64,000 bases of DNA from an uncultured Eubacterium sp. (GTDB lineage Bacteria > Bacillota > Clostridia > Lachnospirales > Lachnospiraceae), in assembly GCA_910584245.1 (NCBI GenBank), contig CAJTZF010000016.1:1-64000 (forward strand), read 5' to 3'. The notes beneath the pieces were generated by a model. The model was not told the DNA's origin, searched no databases, and saw only the letters and a list, made by a program, of their open reading frames with translations. This document shows, one piece after another, positions 9,287 to 18,515 of this stretch. Numbering within the stretch: the first letter of the stretch is position 1; each line of letters starts with the position of its first letter. Made by a program: the position numbers and the translations under genes.

Positions 9287-10336
9287 TTATGCCTTCTTTT
9301 TCCGAACAAGCATAACGATACTCTGAATAATGAGGAACAGACAAAGCATAGAAGCAATAGTAATTCCTGTCCACCAAGCTTCACCCAGCCCGGCTGTAGT
9401 AACGATATTCTGTATCGTAGAAAGTGAGAGCACACCAAACAATGTTCCGATAATGTTGCCGACACCACCCGTCAGCATCGTACCTCCGATAATAGACGAA
9501 GCGATCGCGTTCATTTCCATTCCGGTCGCATGCAGTGGTGAACCTGAACCAATATGCAGGAAGTAGATAAAACCGCCAAGCCCCGCCAATAGGCTACATA
9601 TCATGTGAGCGACAAATTTTGTTCTTTTCACATTGATACCGAGCATAAGCGCACTCTGATGATTTCCTCCAACTGCATAGAATCCTCTACCGGTTTTCGA
9701 CCAGCGAAGCAAACAGAACAGCAAGGCTACAACCAAAAGCGCAACGATAGCACCGATTTCTACATACGCATCCACATAATTTCCAACGCGGTTGACCGAG
9801 CCAAGACCAGGGATGACTATATGTGTGTCTTTCAAATTTACAAAAGTTTTATTCTGAACATTAAACGGGTCTGTATGGACAATGGTCGTCATACCCCGGG
9901 CAAAGAACATTCCCGCCAGAGAAACAATAAACGGCTGAATATCCAAATATGCCACCAAAAATCCCTGTACTAAACCAAATGCCAAACCAATTCCCAAAGC
10001 GATCAGAATTGCAACAAATATGTTTCCACCGTGATAATCAAGATAAACGGCACAGCACATACTGACGAGGGCAGCAACACCTCCGACTGAAATATCAATG
10101 CCGCCTGTAATCATTACTACGCTCATTCCACACGATGCAATAATCAATGCCGCATCAGAGTTCAGTATATTTAAAAATGTCTGCGCCTTTAAAAATCCCT
10201 GTCCCTGAAAGATCATGGCGCCAATGTACATGACAAAGAAGACCACAATTGTAATCGTCAACAACAAATTGGTATCGGTTATGCCGCCAATCTTGCTGCG
10301 CTTACCCACAGCCAGTGTTTTTTTAGATGATAACAT
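9287..10336 (-). CDS. Sugar ABC transporter permease (YjfF-like)
   Basis: A 349-aa polytopic membrane protein of the RbsC/BPD_transp_2 family. It has about nine hydrophobic segments and family motifs MITGGIDISVGGVAALVSM, IQPFIVSLAGMFFARGMT, FYAVGGNHQSALMLGINV and ASSIIGGTMLTGGVGNI. Sequence style and gene order (binding protein, ATPase, two permeases) resemble the E. coli YtfQRT-YjfF galactofuranose importer. The substrate here is therefore probably a furanose or related sugar, not proven. It is last in the operon, 1-2 bp after the other permease. Confidence 0.92.
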   Translation of the reverse strand: MLSSKKTLAVGKRSKIGGITDTNLLLTITIVVFFVMYIGAMIFQGQGFLKAQTFLNILNSDAALIIASCGMSVVMITGGIDISVGGVAALVSMCCAVYLDYHGGNIFVAILIALGIGLAFGLVQGFLVAYLDIQPFIVSLAGMFFARGMTTIVHTDPFNVQNKTFVNLKDTHIVIPGLGSVNRVGNYVDAYVEIGAIVALLVVALLFCLLRWSKTGRGFYAVGGNHQSALMLGINVKRTKFVAHMICSLLAGLGGFIYFLHIGSGSPLHATGMEMNAIASSIIGGTMLTGGVGNIIGTLFGVLSLSTIQNIVTTAGLGEAWWTGITIASMLCLFLIIQSIVMLVRKKKA

Positions 10337-10337
10337 A

Positions 10338-11390
10338 TTAAGCGACCTCCTTTCCAGTCTGTGTTGCCTTTATCTTTTTACTGAGCAAGGAGAACTTCTC
10401 TCTCACAATTGGCGCACTTAGCACAACAAGTATAATTACAACTACTGCCTTATACGCCGGGAGTGCAGTCGATGGCACATCAAACTTATAAAGTGTCGTC
10501 GTCAGGAACTGAATTACATAGGCACCAAGTATGGAAGCGCTCATATTGAATTTACCGCCGCCAAGTGCATTTCCTCCGAGTGCGACCGCAAGGATTGCGT
10601 CCATTTCAATATCTTTAGCGATATCGGAATAATTGATCGTAGAAATACGGCTTACCTTGATAAATCCTGCCACAGCAACACACACACCTAAAATAACAAA
10701 TGACAAAAGCTTAATCATCTGCGGATTCAAACCATTCAATCTCGCTGAACTCGCATTGATTCCAACTGACTGGGTGTACAATCTCAAGTTCGTAAACCGA
10801 AGAACGAGCGCAATAACAATCATACATGCCAATGCTATAAAGACGGTGGACGGAATTGGTATTCCCGGGAAAAAGCCTCCGAAATAGCTAAATACAGGAT
10901 CATTGATAATAGGAAGCTCATTATTGTTGATCCACGCTGCAATTGAGCGCCCTGCCGTGAATAAAATCAGCGTCGCAACCATCGGCTGGATCTTAAAGTA
11001 TGCCACTAATACGCCATTAAATACTCCACAGAGCATCGCAGCAATACATCCAACTAAAAATGCTACAATAATCGGCATCCCACTCGAACCATTAAGCATA
11101 CGGAGCACAACACTTCCGCTAACCGCTATCGTAGCGCCAACACTGATATCCTGGCCGCCGGAAGCCGCCGTAACCAAGGTCATACCAATAGCAAGAATCG
11201 CAAGCTCGGAACCATAGTCTATAATACTTATCAGATTGCCGGACAATACAGGATTACCTAAACTGTTTCTCCCAAACTCAACGGCAAAGAAAGAAGGGTC
11301 TGCAATCAAATTGAACAGGGCAAGCGCAAGCAGTGCTGCGATCGGAATAAATATCTGCCGTCCAAATAAACTTTTCATTTTACTCTGCAT
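10338..11390 (-). CDS. Sugar ABC transporter permease (YtfT-like)
   Basis: A 350-aa permease of the same RbsC-type family, with LVTAASGGQDISVGATIAVSG, IQPMVATLILFTAGR, YTQSVGINASSARLNGLN and AVALGGNALGGGKFNMSAS. I start it at ATG 11390 (MQSKMKSLFGR), using GGGAGGTGG eight bases upstream. This overlaps the 3' end of the ATPase gene by 11 bp, indicating coupled translation. It presumably forms the heterodimeric channel with the following permease. Confidence 0.92.
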   Translation of the reverse strand: MQSKMKSLFGRQIFIPIAALLALALFNLIADPSFFAVEFGRNSLGNPVLSGNLISIIDYGSELAILAIGMTLVTAASGGQDISVGATIAVSGSVVLRMLNGSSGMPIIVAFLVGCIAAMLCGVFNGVLVAYFKIQPMVATLILFTAGRSIAAWINNNELPIINDPVFSYFGGFFPGIPIPSTVFIALACMIVIALVLRFTNLRLYTQSVGINASSARLNGLNPQMIKLLSFVILGVCVAVAGFIKVSRISTINYSDIAKDIEMDAILAVALGGNALGGGKFNMSASILGAYVIQFLTTTLYKFDVPSTALPAYKAVVVIILVVLSAPIVREKFSLLSKKIKATQTGKEVA

Positions 11391-12906
11391 CTTGTTTGCC
11401 ACCTCCCGCAATCGTACTCATGATCTTATTTTGTGTCAAATCGTCACCAGAAAGTTCTCCCACAACCTTGCGGTCCCTCATGACAACCAGACGGGAACAG
11501 GTACGTAGCATCTCATCTGTTTCCGAAGAAATAAACGTAATACTCATACCGCCAGACGCAAGCTGTAACACCAATTTCTGTATGTCAACTTTCGTACCGA
11601 CATCAATACCACGCGTAGGCTCATCCAGAATCAAATATTCCGGGTGGGTCAACAGCCAGCGGGCCAATATTACCTTCTGCTGGTTACCTCCCGAAAGCGA
11701 CTTGATTGGTGTATCCGCAGAAGCCGTCTTGATTGCCAGCAGCTTAATATATTCATCCGCAAGCTTGTTTGCCTCTTTTCTTGTAAACGGCTTGAAAAAG
11801 CCTTTTAAAACCTGCGCGGCAAGTATTATATTATCACGAACCGAAAGATCTCCTACAATGCCGTCGATTTTACGATCCTCTGGCAAGTAAGCAATGCCAT
11901 TTTTCATCGCATCAATCGGTTTTGATATTTTCACTTTCTTTCCACTTACTTTTACCGTTCCGCCAGTCACCCTGTCCGCACCAAAAATTGCCCGTACGCA
12001 CTCACTCCTCCCGGAACCAAGCAAACCTGTGAAGCCGTTCACTTCACCCTTCCTGATAAAGAAATCAAAAGGCTTGATACCGGCGTCGCTGACCAATCCT
12101 TTTGCCTCCAGTACAGGCGCTTCCGCCTCATTTTGTTCATATGCTGCCTGCTCGCCTTTGATGTCTGACATATCATCCAGCTCCTTGCCAAGCATCTTAG
12201 AAACCAGCTGCACACGCGGAAGATCCTTGATTTCATACTCTCCCACAAGCTGTCCATCTCGCAGAACCGTAATCTTATCACACACCTCATACACCTGATC
12301 CAAAAAGTGTGTAACGAAAATAATCCCAACTCCCTTTGCCCTTAAGTCACGCATAAGTCCAAACAGTTTCTGAACCTCCTGATCATCCAGAGAAGAAGTA
12401 GGCTCATCCAGAATCAATACCTTACAATCCATATCTACTGCACGGGCAATGGCAACCATCTGCTGAACCGCAATGGAACATCCTCCCAGCTGCTGTGTAG
12501 CTTTAGCTGGAATGTCAAGCGCCCTCAATATCTTCTCCGCATCCCGGTTCATCTTTTTCCAGTTTTGTCCTATTCCACTTCCGCGGCCTATGTACATATT
12601 CTCCGCAACAGAGAGATTCGGACAAAGCGTAATCTCCTGATAAACCGTACTAATCCCAAGCTTCTGCGCATCCTGCGGTGAATGAATCGCAACTGCACCA
12701 TCATTTCCTTTGAGGAAAATCCGACCTTCGTCTTTTCCATAAACTCCGGTTAACACTTTAATTAACGTGGATTTTCCCGCGCCATTTTCACCCATAAGTG
12801 CGTGAATCTCACCTTCGCACAACGTGAAATCCACTGCTTGCAAGGCTCGTACTCCAGGAAAGCTTTTATGAATATTCTTCATTTCTAATACAGCATTCTC
12901 TTTCAC
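11380..12906 (-). CDS. Sugar ABC transporter ATP-binding protein, two ABC domains (YtfR/RbsA-like)
   Basis: About 508 aa with two tandem ATPase domains. The first has a full Walker A (GENGAGKST), the family-typical loose signature GGCSIAVQQMVAIARA, and Walker B LILDEPTSSL. The second has a degenerate P-loop (GLLGSGRSE), as usual for this family, signature SLSGGNQQKV and LILDEPTRGIDVG. The start is uncertain: GTG at 12918 abuts the ribosome site, so GTG at 12906 is preferred. It powers the two permeases downstream. A terminator-like hairpin separates it from the binding-protein gene. Confidence 0.93.
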   Translation of the reverse strand: MKENAVLEMKNIHKSFPGVRALQAVDFTLCEGEIHALMGENGAGKSTLIKVLTGVYGKDEGRIFLKGNDGAVAIHSPQDAQKLGISTVYQEITLCPNLSVAENMYIGRGSGIGQNWKKMNRDAEKILRALDIPAKATQQLGGCSIAVQQMVAIARAVDMDCKVLILDEPTSSLDDQEVQKLFGLMRDLRAKGVGIIFVTHFLDQVYEVCDKITVLRDGQLVGEYEIKDLPRVQLVSKMLGKELDDMSDIKGEQAAYEQNEAEAPVLEAKGLVSDAGIKPFDFFIRKGEVNGFTGLLGSGRSECVRAIFGADRVTGGTVKVSGKKVKISKPIDAMKNGIAYLPEDRKIDGIVGDLSVRDNIILAAQVLKGFFKPFTRKEANKLADEYIKLLAIKTASADTPIKSLSGGNQQKVILARWLLTHPEYLILDEPTRGIDVGTKVDIQKLVLQLASGGMSITFISSETDEMLRTCSRLVVMRDRKVVGELSGDDLTQNKIMSTIAGGGKQDAE

Positions 12907-12934
12907 CTGTGTGTTCACCCCCTAAAAAATTTCT

Positions 12935-12982
12935 AAAAAAGCGCGGTGGCGGCGTACGATTTCACTTACGCCGTGCCGCGCT
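12935..12982 (-). terminator. Intercistronic terminator/attenuator between binding protein and ATPase genes
   Basis: The minus strand carries AGCGCGGCACGGCGTA, a 10-base loop and TACGCCGCCACCGCGCT, followed by TTTTTT. It lies 24 bp after the binding-protein stop and ends just before the ATPase gene. Partial termination and 3'-end protection here would give more binding protein than membrane subunits, a common arrangement in ABC operons. Confidence 0.75.
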
Positions 12983-13006
12983 ATATAGCTATAAATAAAC
13001 AATCAA

Positions 13007-14047
13007 TTACTCGCCGATACCAAACTGGTCAATGTCTTCCTGTGTAATCGTTTCGGCATCAAAGCCCTTCTCGTCCATAACAATCTTTTTCTCTTCGATT
13101 GTCTCACCAGCCTCAAGCTTCTTGATTACATCCTCGATGTAGCCAGACTGGAATGGGTTACACTGACCATCATAGTTCCAATTCTTAGCGAGAACTTCTC
13201 TCAACGCAAACTTGTTGCAGTCAAATCCCATGATAATTACGTCTTTACCAACACCATGAGAAATGTTTGCTTTGTCAAGAGCTGCTACTGCTCCTTTTGC
13301 CATATCATCATTCTCAGCGTAAATTACATTAAAAGATTTCTTAGAGTCAATTGCAGACTGAACGATCTGCTGTGCCTGCTCTGTCTTCCAGTTAGCTGTC
13401 TGCTGTACTACAAGCTCCCAGCCCTCTGATTTAACAGCCGCATCAAGGGCAGCACTACGTCCCTTCTGTGCTGCTGTACCCATCTGTCCCTGGATGTGAA
13501 GGATTTTATACTCTTTAAGATTCTGTTTTTTCAGCCAGTCAACTGCTGTCTGTCCTTCTTTATCCATGTCAGAAACGATAGACGCTGCATAAAGGCTCTC
13601 ATCTGCATCAATTGTACGGTCATAAAGGATTACCTTTGTTCCTGCTGCTTCTGCTTCCTTCAATACAGAATCCCAACCCGATGTATCTGCTGCTGAAAGA
13701 AGAAGATAGTTTACACCATTCTGAACAAGCTGCTGTGCTGCTTTGATCTGCTCGTCGTTTGTTTTACCATAAACAAAGGATGCCTCATATCCGTTTGCCT
13801 CAGTAAACTTAGCTTTCAGATCTTTGTCGTTTGCTGTACGATAACCGGACTCATTTGGGTCATTGTTTACCACACCAACCTTGATCAGTTTTTTGCTGTC
13901 AGTGTTGTCTGAGCTGCTATCCTGCTGCGTTGTTGACTGGTTACTACTGCTGCTGCTGTCTGTTTTGTCATCCGTGCTTCCGCATCCTACAAGCATGAAT
14001 GTCATCATGGATACACACAATAATGTGCTTATGAGTTTTTTTCTCAT
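13007..14047 (-). CDS. Sugar-binding lipoprotein of ABC importer (YtfQ-like)
   Basis: A 346-aa periplasmic-binding-protein type 1 lipoprotein. The signal peptide ends in a lipobox (LVGC, Cys22), then a Ser/Asp/Gln-rich linker (about residues 23-52), then the sugar-binding fold. Features resembling E. coli YtfQ include ADTSGWDSVLKEAEAAG, ILYDRTIDADESLYAA, LHIQGQMGTAAQKGR and VIYAENDDMAKGA. It should be anchored on the outer face of the membrane and feed the permeases. The galactofuranose-type substrate is an inference. The AGGAGG ribosome site is strong; the promoter has a good -10 but a poor -35. Confidence 0.93.
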   Translation of the reverse strand: MRKKLISTLLCVSMMTFMLVGCGSTDDKTDSSSSSNQSTTQQDSSSDNTDSKKLIKVGVVNNDPNESGYRTANDKDLKAKFTEANGYEASFVYGKTNDEQIKAAQQLVQNGVNYLLLSAADTSGWDSVLKEAEAAGTKVILYDRTIDADESLYAASIVSDMDKEGQTAVDWLKKQNLKEYKILHIQGQMGTAAQKGRSAALDAAVKSEGWELVVQQTANWKTEQAQQIVQSAIDSKKSFNVIYAENDDMAKGAVAALDKANISHGVGKDVIIMGFDCNKFALREVLAKNWNYDGQCNPFQSGYIEDVIKKLEAGETIEEKKIVMDEKGFDAETITQEDIDQFGIGE

Positions 14048-14105
14048 TTTTAAAATATCCTCCTGTCTTTATTTGCCTTACGGCTTTACAAATAGGATAC
14101 AAGAA

Positions 14106-14111
14106 ATTATA
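14106..14111 (-). promoter_or_regulatory. -10 element of the sugar ABC operon
   Basis: TATAAT on the minus strand, about 60 bp before the binding-protein ATG. The hexamer 17 bp upstream (AAAGTA) is a poor -35, suggesting an activator-dependent promoter. Confidence 0.5.
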
Positions 14112-14176
14112 CTAAAAAAAAACGGAGATACTTTAGGATTAAGTTATTTTTTTTACTATTTGTTCAAAAAATTACA

Positions 14177-14204
14177 AAAAGGTTTGTATTCTTACTTAAA
14201 AGGT
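14177..14204 (-). promoter_or_regulatory. Direct-repeat operator candidate upstream of the sugar ABC operon
   Basis: Plus-strand AAAAGGT occurs at 14177-14183 and again at 14198-14204, exactly 21 bp apart (two helical turns), upstream of the weak -35. AraC-type activators typically bind such phased direct repeats, and the gene just upstream encodes one. The assignment is an inference. Confidence 0.4.
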
Positions 14205-14231
14205 ATTATTTTTTACTTTTCTATCTTCGCA

Positions 14232-15848
14232 TTAAGCTTGTGACTTAAATTCCCTCGGCGTGCATTTCTGCGTTTTTTTAAACAAATAGCTAAAGTAATG
14301 GGCATCTTTATACCCGACTGCATAAGCAATTTCCGACGTCTTCATGGAGGAGCTCCGAAGAAGCTCTTTCGCCTTTTTCATGCGTACCTGCGTCAGGTAT
14401 TCAATAAATGTCTGTCCCATCTCCTGACTGAAAATCGTACTAAAATAATTGGGACTCAGGTTCACGCTGGCGGCGACAGAGTTCAATGAGATTTCTTCAT
14501 TGTCAAAGTTATGTTCAATATAACTTCTAGCTGCCTTAAGAAGAGAAGTGTTTGTATATTTTGAGACGCCTTCCCTCAATTCAATTGCCGTCCCCATCAC
14601 ATTACTAATATACCGTTTTGTCTGCTCCACCGTCTGGAATGTGCGGACCATATGTTTAAAATCCCCGCACCGGCTCACCAGCTCATTCGAATCATAACCG
14701 ATGGACTCCAACACAGCCGCCGCAGTCACATAGACGTCCATCGTCACATACTGCCGGAAAAAAAGCGACTGCATATTATTTTCACCGAGATTCCCAAAAA
14801 ACTCATTGACAAAATGAGTGACTTCTCCCTTAAGGCCTGTCCTCATAAACTCCTCTGCCACCCGCCTATCCTGACGAACAATTTCAAGAGAACTCAGGTC
14901 CAGCTCGACATTGTCCATAATTCCTTCCGAAATATCCTCACTGCCGATCATCTGGTTCCATTTTTTTAAATACCGGTATGCAAATACCCGCTCTGCTTCA
15001 TCTACCGAATCTTTTAACTCGCGGAGCCTCAATACCGGTTTGCCCACCGCGCCAAAATACTCCAGCTGAAGTGGACAGGAGCTGATAATCCGATTAATAC
15101 ACTCTCCTACAGATTCTACCTTATAATTCATTTGACGCTCGTCCTCTGCCAGGCATAATACAACCCATCCCTCTAAACCACGGCGGAAATAGTAGACCCC
15201 CTTTTGCTCCTCCAGCGTTCTTTCCACATCGGTAAACACGTCCAGCATATGGTTCTGTCCGTCCGCGCCGTCAAAATCTCCCGTGATCTTTAGGAGAATG
15301 GCATTGTACAGCCTTGCGCTTAAGTCCATTGACAAAATCTTCCCCTGCGCCAGTATCTCTGTTACCGATAAACTCTGTGTCAAAATACGGGTTAAAAACT
15401 CTTCTTTTTTGTACTCTCGGTTTTCCCACATATCCTCTTCATACTTTTTCAGCAGCTCCTTTTCTTCCCATTCCTGTATGACAGATACTGAAACCCCTCT
15501 CAGTACCTTCAGCAATTCCGCGGAAGAAACCGGCTTCAACAGATAGTCCTCCACCCCGATCTGAATCGCCTCTCTCGCATACTCAAACTCAGCGCATCCG
15601 CTTACAATCAGAATTTTAATGTCCGGAAGTTCCTGCCGGACGAGCCTGCTTAGCTCCAGGCCGTCCATAAAGGGCATCTTAATATCTGTTATTAAAATGT
15701 CCGGTCTTTCCTGCACAATCATAGGATAGGCCAGCTCCCCATCGCTGGCCTCACCTGCGACCTCATACCCCTCTCTCTCCCATTTAATACTGTTCTTGAT
15801 TTCCTCCCGGACTGCAGTATCACTTTCCACTATAAAAACCTTTATCAT
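14232..15848 (-). CDS. AraC-type response regulator (YesN-like)
   Basis: A 538-aa cytosolic regulator. The N-terminal receiver (about residues 1-125) has phospho-acceptor Asp55 in ILITDIKMP and a KPVSSAELL switch segment; a long central region follows; the C-terminal two-helix-turn-helix AraC domain (about 435-535) includes NLSPNYFSTIFSQEMGQTF and VGYKDAHYFSYLFKKT. I use ATG 15848; an AGGAGG lies 12 bases upstream. Such regulators usually pair with a membrane histidine kinase, but none is next to it here. It precedes the sugar ABC operon on the same strand and probably activates it. Confidence 0.92.
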   Translation of the reverse strand: MIKVFIVESDTAVREEIKNSIKWEREGYEVAGEASDGELAYPMIVQERPDILITDIKMPFMDGLELSRLVRQELPDIKILIVSGCAEFEYAREAIQIGVEDYLLKPVSSAELLKVLRGVSVSVIQEWEEKELLKKYEEDMWENREYKKEEFLTRILTQSLSVTEILAQGKILSMDLSARLYNAILLKITGDFDGADGQNHMLDVFTDVERTLEEQKGVYYFRRGLEGWVVLCLAEDERQMNYKVESVGECINRIISSCPLQLEYFGAVGKPVLRLRELKDSVDEAERVFAYRYLKKWNQMIGSEDISEGIMDNVELDLSSLEIVRQDRRVAEEFMRTGLKGEVTHFVNEFFGNLGENNMQSLFFRQYVTMDVYVTAAAVLESIGYDSNELVSRCGDFKHMVRTFQTVEQTKRYISNVMGTAIELREGVSKYTNTSLLKAARSYIEHNFDNEEISLNSVAASVNLSPNYFSTIFSQEMGQTFIEYLTQVRMKKAKELLRSSSMKTSEIAYAVGYKDAHYFSYLFKKTQKCTPREFKSQA

Positions 15849-15893
15849 AAACCCCTGATGGCCTCCTAATTTCATCTTCTCCAAAACTAAAAA

Positions 15894-15917
15894 CATGCCG
15901 CAAACGCGACAACTAGT
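15894..15917 (-). repeat. Leader hairpin motif, copy B (response regulator leader)
   Basis: On the minus strand it reads ACTAGTTG then TGTCGC-GTTT-GCGGCA (6-bp stem with a wobble pair) and TGTTT. It shares ACTAGTTGT with copy A and GCGGCATGTTT with copy C. It sits about 45-70 bp before the regulator start. Confidence 0.35.
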
Positions 15918-15973
15918 ACTTTAGCCATAATCACCATTGCGCCGGCATCTTATAAATGCCAAAAAGCTAATAA

Positions 15974-16004
15974 AAGGGGCAGCAAACAACTACAGCCCCT
16001 TTTT
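15974..16004 (-). terminator. Terminator after fabV
   Basis: Stem AAAAGGGGC / GCCCCTTTTT around a 13-base loop, with the T-run side downstream of fabV, 12 bp from its stop. Confidence 0.8.
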
Positions 16005-16015
16005 CATAGTGCTAC

Positions 16016-17173
16016 CTATATCTCAACGTCCTCTGTATAGTCTACATTATCATATCCAAATCCAAACATATGATAAAACTCATCCCAGAACTCCTTGATG
16101 TCGGCAAGCTCCTGAACCGACCCGGAATCAATTCCATCCCACACATCGGCAATCTTCTGCTGTACCTCCTCTTTCATCTCATAGTCATCCATCCGGATCC
16201 TTCCCTGGTCGTCTGTCTCTACATCCCCCACAAGCTTATCCAGGAACAAACGGTTCATCTGCTCAATACATCCCTCATGCAGACCAGCGTCTTTCATCAC
16301 CCGGTACAATAACGAAATGTATAGGGGAACAACTGGGATTGCCGCGCTAGACTGGGTCACAAGCGCTTTATTTACTGCTATGTATGCGCGCAGACCGATA
16401 TTGGCAAATTGCTCTGACAGCTCCACTGAGGTATCGTACAAATGCTTTTTTGCATGTCCGATACTGCCTTCCTTGTAGATCGCATGAGTCACGACAGGAC
16501 CGATATACGAATAAGCCAGGGTAACCGCCCCCTGCTTGATTACTCCGGCCTCGTTTAAGGCTGTAATCCAGTCCTTCCAGTCCTCCCCGCCCATAACCTG
16601 TACCGTAGCCCGCACTTCTTCCTCATTCGCCGCCGGGACAGTCACTTCTTTAATTTCATTTGTCCGCAGATCAATCGTTTTGTTTGTAAATGGTTCGCCA
16701 ACCGTTTTCAAAACAGATGAAACCGACGTGCCATCCGGCAGTGTGCGTCTGGGCGCCGCCATACTGTAAATAATCATATCTACTTGTCCAAAATCCTCCC
16801 GTATGCACTCGATAACTTGTTTCTTTATTTCCTCCGAAAATCCGTCTCCATTGAAAGATTTGGCATAATAACCGTCTTCCTTCGCAAATTTTTCGAACGC
16901 CTTCGTATTGTACCAGCCAGCCGTCGCCGTCCGCTTCCCATTTGATTCCCTCTCAAAGGCGACGCCAATCGTACCGGCCCCATATCCGTAAGTAACAGCT
17001 ATACGCGAAGCAAGTCCATACCCGGTAGAGGAGCCAATGACGAGAACCCGTTTGGGGCCCTCTACCATCCCAAATTTTTTCGTACTGGCGATCTGTCTCC
17101 GGACACTCTCCTCACATCCTTTCGGATGCGCTGTCGTGCATATAAATCCTTTCACTTTTGGTTCTACTACCAT
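16016..17173 (-). CDS. fabV: trans-2-enoyl-CoA/ACP reductase FabV
   Basis: A 385-aa NADH-dependent enoyl reductase of the FabV/TER family, acting in fatty-acid synthesis or in butyrate-type chain reduction. It begins with the family segment VKGFICTTAHPKGCEESV, has the cofactor-binding stretch VLVIGSSTGYGLASRIA, SMAAPRRTLPDG, and the catalytic Tyr-x8-Lys region in YSYIGPVVTHAIYKEGSIG. Length fits the family (about 390). The ribosome site AAGGAG is well placed before ATG 17173. The hemolysin-III gene lies 43 bp upstream on the same strand. Confidence 0.95.
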   Translation of the reverse strand: MVVEPKVKGFICTTAHPKGCEESVRRQIASTKKFGMVEGPKRVLVIGSSTGYGLASRIAVTYGYGAGTIGVAFERESNGKRTATAGWYNTKAFEKFAKEDGYYAKSFNGDGFSEEIKKQVIECIREDFGQVDMIIYSMAAPRRTLPDGTSVSSVLKTVGEPFTNKTIDLRTNEIKEVTVPAANEEEVRATVQVMGGEDWKDWITALNEAGVIKQGAVTLAYSYIGPVVTHAIYKEGSIGHAKKHLYDTSVELSEQFANIGLRAYIAVNKALVTQSSAAIPVVPLYISLLYRVMKDAGLHEGCIEQMNRLFLDKLVGDVETDDQGRIRMDDYEMKEEVQQKIADVWDGIDSGSVQELADIKEFWDEFYHMFGFGYDNVDYTEDVEI

Positions 17174-17216
17174 TTGTTACTCCTTCCTGTGCTCCCGCAC
17201 ATCAAAATCGGTCTTT

Positions 17217-17894
17217 TTACCGCAAAATCACATAAAACAGTATCATAAAGAAATGAAGAACACTTCCCGCTATGACAAATAAATGAAACAACGAATGCAT
17301 ATATTTCCTGCTCTTGCCAATCCCATATAATACGGCGCCTACCGTATAAGAAATCCCGCCTGCCAATAAATAAACCATGCCGCCCGTTCCAAGCATTTCC
17401 GCTGTCGGCTTTATAAAGAAAACAATGCACCACCCCATACCGAGATAACAGATCATAGACAGCTTTTTGTATTTATTCAGGTCAATGGCAGTCAGCGTGG
17501 CCGCACAGAGACAGCACGCCCACACGATGCCAAATACGACAAACCCAGTCACCGGATGCTCCGTCCGCAGTCCTGCAAGCGTGATCGGGGTATATGTACC
17601 AGCGATCAGAAAATAAATTGTACAGTGGTCAATGACCTGAAAAACCTTTTTCGCCATATCGGACCGAAGCCCGTGGTAAATACTGGACATCGTGTATAAA
17701 ATAACCATCGTCGCCCCATAAATCGCCGAAGCCACGACACTCCAAGGATCCCCTTTCAGGGCGGAGCACACGACACACAGCACGAGCGCCGCTACCGCAA
17801 GCGCCCCGCCCACAATATGGGATACCATATTAAACACTTCTTCTCCCCTCGTATAAAAGGGAAGTTCTCTGTCTCTCAACCTCGTACGTTTCAC
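17217..17894 (-). CDS. Hemolysin III / TrhA family membrane protein
   Basis: A 225-aa, seven-helix membrane protein of the hemolysin III (YqfA/TrhA, PAQR-like) family. It has GEEVFNMVSHIVGGALA near the N terminus, SSIYHGL, DHCTIYFLIAGTYTP, GGISYTVGAVLYGIGKS and HSLFHLFVIAGSVLHF. The conserved His and Asp residues are compatible with a metal site. Family members affect membrane energetics and lipid homeostasis; real haemolysis is not implied. The start is GTG, with GGAGG eight bases upstream. Confidence 0.93.
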   Translation of the reverse strand: MKRTRLRDRELPFYTRGEEVFNMVSHIVGGALAVAALVLCVVCSALKGDPWSVVASAIYGATMVILYTMSSIYHGLRSDMAKKVFQVIDHCTIYFLIAGTYTPITLAGLRTEHPVTGFVVFGIVWACCLCAATLTAIDLNKYKKLSMICYLGMGWCIVFFIKPTAEMLGTGGMVYLLAGGISYTVGAVLYGIGKSRKYMHSLFHLFVIAGSVLHFFMILFYVILR

Positions 17895-17924
17895 AATTTA
17901 CCTCCATTCGCGCTATCGTCAATT

Positions 17925-18350
17925 TTATTTTCCCTCTTCCGATAACAGATGAAACAGCGCCGTCTTATAAATCAATACCAGCCTGACGTCACGGTCACAA
18001 TAGCGGTTCGCCACATATTCTGACAACTTATATAAATATACCACCATCATAACTCCCATCGCAGCCACCTTGACTTCCAGCAATGCCGGCATCAGGGACA
18101 ACGCCAGTATACCAAAGACAAACCCCGCCGTGATGTAAAAAAAGATTTGGCTAATCTTCACGGAAAGCTGAACCGTACGCAGCAGGTTCAGCAAGCGGTC
18201 GCTCAGATGCTCATCCGAGCTTAAATTCAGATCCAGATAAATATCACAAAAAATGTCCATGCACTCTTTTTGGTCGAGCTTACTGCAGTATATTTTATAT
18301 TTATTTCTCCCAAATTCCTTTTGAATCAATTTCCCCAGAACACTGTTCAC
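17925..18350 (-). CDS. Membrane protein of unknown function, two helices
   Basis: A protein of about 141 aa with a basic N-terminal region (GKLIQKEFGRNKYKIY), a soluble first half and two adjacent transmembrane helices (roughly residues 68-112), then a short cytosolic tail. I recognise no family. I prefer GTG at 18350 because AAGGAG lies seven bases upstream; an ATG at 18380 lacks a good site. It precedes the hemolysin-III gene by 30 bp and may share its transcript. Confidence 0.6.
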   Translation of the reverse strand: MNSVLGKLIQKEFGRNKYKIYCSKLDQKECMDIFCDIYLDLNLSSDEHLSDRLLNLLRTVQLSVKISQIFFYITAGFVFGILALSLMPALLEVKVAAMGVMMVVYLYKLSEYVANRYCDRDVRLVLIYKTALFHLLSEEGK

Positions 18351-18380
18351 ATTATTTCTCCTTCGGTTTTTCATCCTCAT

Positions 18381-18515
18381 CTTTATAGTATTCGCCGATA
18401 CCTTGTTCGGTTATGCAAGAAACAAAAATTTTTATATGAAAGCAAGCCAAGCGGACGAAGATGCGTCATGCTTGCATGTAAGCAGATTCGGACATTTGGC
18501 TTCGTATTGAAAATA
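18381..18515. other. Structured intergenic stretch between galM and the membrane-protein gene
   Basis: No gene is seen. On the minus strand the stretch has inverted arms AAGCCAA...TTGGCTT enclosing smaller palindromes (GCTTACATGCAAGC, ATGACGCAT) and ends in an A/T-rich run. It may terminate galM transcription or be a dispersed intergenic repeat; only one copy is in the window. Confidence 0.3.
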
